A DNA stretch of 6,318 nucleotides. Source: an uncultured Eubacteriales bacterium (GTDB taxonomy: Bacteria > Bacillota > Clostridia > Oscillospirales > Oscillospiraceae). The stretch covers positions 1 to 6,318 of the forward strand of contig URSX01000094.1 of assembly GCA_900550615.1 (NCBI GenBank), read 5' to 3'. The position numbers and the translations under genes are program-made. Positions 5,505-6,318 of the stretch are shown here, in pieces; position 1 is the stretch's first letter, and each line of letters opens with the position of its first letter. The notes below the pieces were generated by a model that was not told the DNA's origin, searched no databases, and saw only the letters and a list, made by a program, of their open reading frames with translations.

Positions 5505-5567
5505 ACGAGTTTTTAATATTCTGTGAGGGTTTGCTTCCTTTGGGAATCCCGAACCGGGGAAAGCCTC

Positions 5568-5596
5568 TTGACGAAGGGCTTTTTCTCCTATAAAAT
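5568..5596 (+). promoter_or_regulatory. Promoter of the DUF4282-like membrane protein gene
   Basis: TTGACG (5568-5573), a 17-base spacer and TAAAAT (5591-5596) match the sigma-A consensus at 5 of 6 positions in each box. The start is expected near 5603, where a small hairpin, GCTGG (5603-5607) with CCAGC (5611-5615), would form at the 5' end of the transcript. Confidence 0.78.
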
Positions 5597-5648
5597 GATG
5601 AAGCTGGGACCCAGCCGATAGCAAGAGAATTGAAAGGAGAACATCGCT

Positions 5649-6266
5649 ATGCTTTACAACTACGCTTTATACGGGTATGGCTCCTCCGGTGCCTTGGCCA
5701 CCCTGATGATCATCGCCCTGCTGCTGGCCATTGCGGCCACCGTACTGGCTTTTGTCTTCATCGTGCCGGAGAAGAAGCGGGATAAGCTGGGCAAATTCGG
5801 AAAATTCCTGCACGACACCTGCAACTTCAAGTACCTCATCATCGAGAAAATTCTGCAGGCCCTGTACATTTTCGCCACGGCACTGACCATTCTCATCGGC
5901 TTTTTCATGCTGTTCTGCACCGACTGGAACGGCTGGATGGGCGGCAAGGGCATCCTGCTGATGATCCTGGGGCCCATCGGCGTGCGGGTGACCTATGAGC
6001 TGCTGATGATGGCGGTGCTGGCGGTGAAGAACATCATCTCCATCAACAACAAGCTCCGCAACCAAAACGGGGATGCAGCGGCCCCGGACATCTTCTCCCC
6101 CGATATGAGCAACCTCAAGGACGCCTTCGGAAAGAAGGAGCCGGTTCCGGCCGCTCCGGCAACCCCTGCAGCTCCTGTAGCCCCGGCCGCTCCCGTGGAG
6201 CAGGTGGCCCCTACAGACGCCGTGCAGCCCCAGGAGACGGAGCAGAAGCAGGATCCGGAACAGTAA
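5649..6266 (+). CDS. Small DUF4282-like membrane protein with Pro/Ala-rich tail
   Basis: This 205-residue protein of unknown function has three predicted membrane segments, at about 15-39, 67-90 and 101-127. A basic loop with KKRDKLGKFGKF lies between the first two, and a short WNGWMGGKG turn separates the second and third. The arrangement of the last two helices, ending in YELLMMAVLAVKNIISINNKL, resembles DUF4282 proteins; this is pattern recognition and moderately sure. Residues about 140-205 form a hydrophilic, probably disordered cytoplasmic tail with Ala/Pro repeats (AAPATPAAPVAPAAP, 168-182) ending in Gln/Glu-rich sequence. The start is ATG 5649, with AAAGGAG (5633-5639) nine bases upstream. 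It is divergent from the XRE operon and shares its 229-base intergenic region, so joint control is possible but not shown. No terminator is visible before the window ends. Confidence 0.82.
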   Translation: MLYNYALYGYGSSGALATLMIIALLLAIAATVLAFVFIVPEKKRDKLGKFGKFLHDTCNFKYLIIEKILQALYIFATALTILIGFFMLFCTDWNGWMGGKGILLMILGPIGVRVTYELLMMAVLAVKNIISINNKLRNQNGDAAAPDIFSPDMSNLKDAFGKKEPVPAAPATPAAPVAPAAPVEQVAPTDAVQPQETEQKQDPEQ

Positions 6267-6318
6267 ATCTGTGGCACCGAGATCCATCCATAACGCACAA
6301 GGACGGCCCTCCGGCGAA

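Overview
The window looks like chromosomal DNA from a fairly GC-rich member of the Firmicutes, probably a Clostridia/Oscillospiraceae-type gut anaerobe. The basis is strong GGAGG-type ribosome binding sites, sigma-A-like promoters (two with extended -10 boxes), a SipW-type signal peptide on a secreted protein, and the gene families present. The taxonomic call is inference; no marker gene is present.

Layout. Bases 1-929 (+ strand) hold the end of an ABC permease and a complete ABC ATPase of the COG1101 type, closed by a very clean intrinsic terminator (955-990). Bases 930-1231 are non-coding and contain that terminator plus a second strong hairpin. Bases 1232-2701 (- strand) encode a secreted protein with a SipW-type signal peptide, a TasA/CalY-like N-terminal region and a C-terminal beta-helix-like repeat domain. 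The repeat domain is made of visibly lower-GC DNA. Its promoter (2827-2855) and a leader with two adjacent perfect inverted repeats lie upstream. Bases 2950-5419 (- strand) form a tight three-gene operon: a small XRE-family repressor, a DUF1538 multi-pass membrane protein, and a PII-like protein made of two PII-type halves. Successive genes overlap by 7 and 4 bases. Bases 5649-6266 (+ strand) encode a divergent small membrane protein resembling DUF4282, with a long Pro/Ala-rich tail.

The most interesting unit is XRE-DUF1538-tandem PII. A PII-like sensor is translationally coupled to an internally duplicated membrane protein with two copies of an AFDSGGVxxGPMT motif. The first gene encodes a repressor whose own promoter is overlapped by a 15-bp perfect inverted repeat. 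This has the shape of an autoregulated transporter plus PII-like gate, comparable in logic (not sequence) to AmtB-GlnK. Its substrate is unknown, and the canonical PII T-loop and B-loop signatures are not visible. A second point of interest is the mosaic SipW-type beta-helix protein, which has no SipW peptidase gene beside it in this window.
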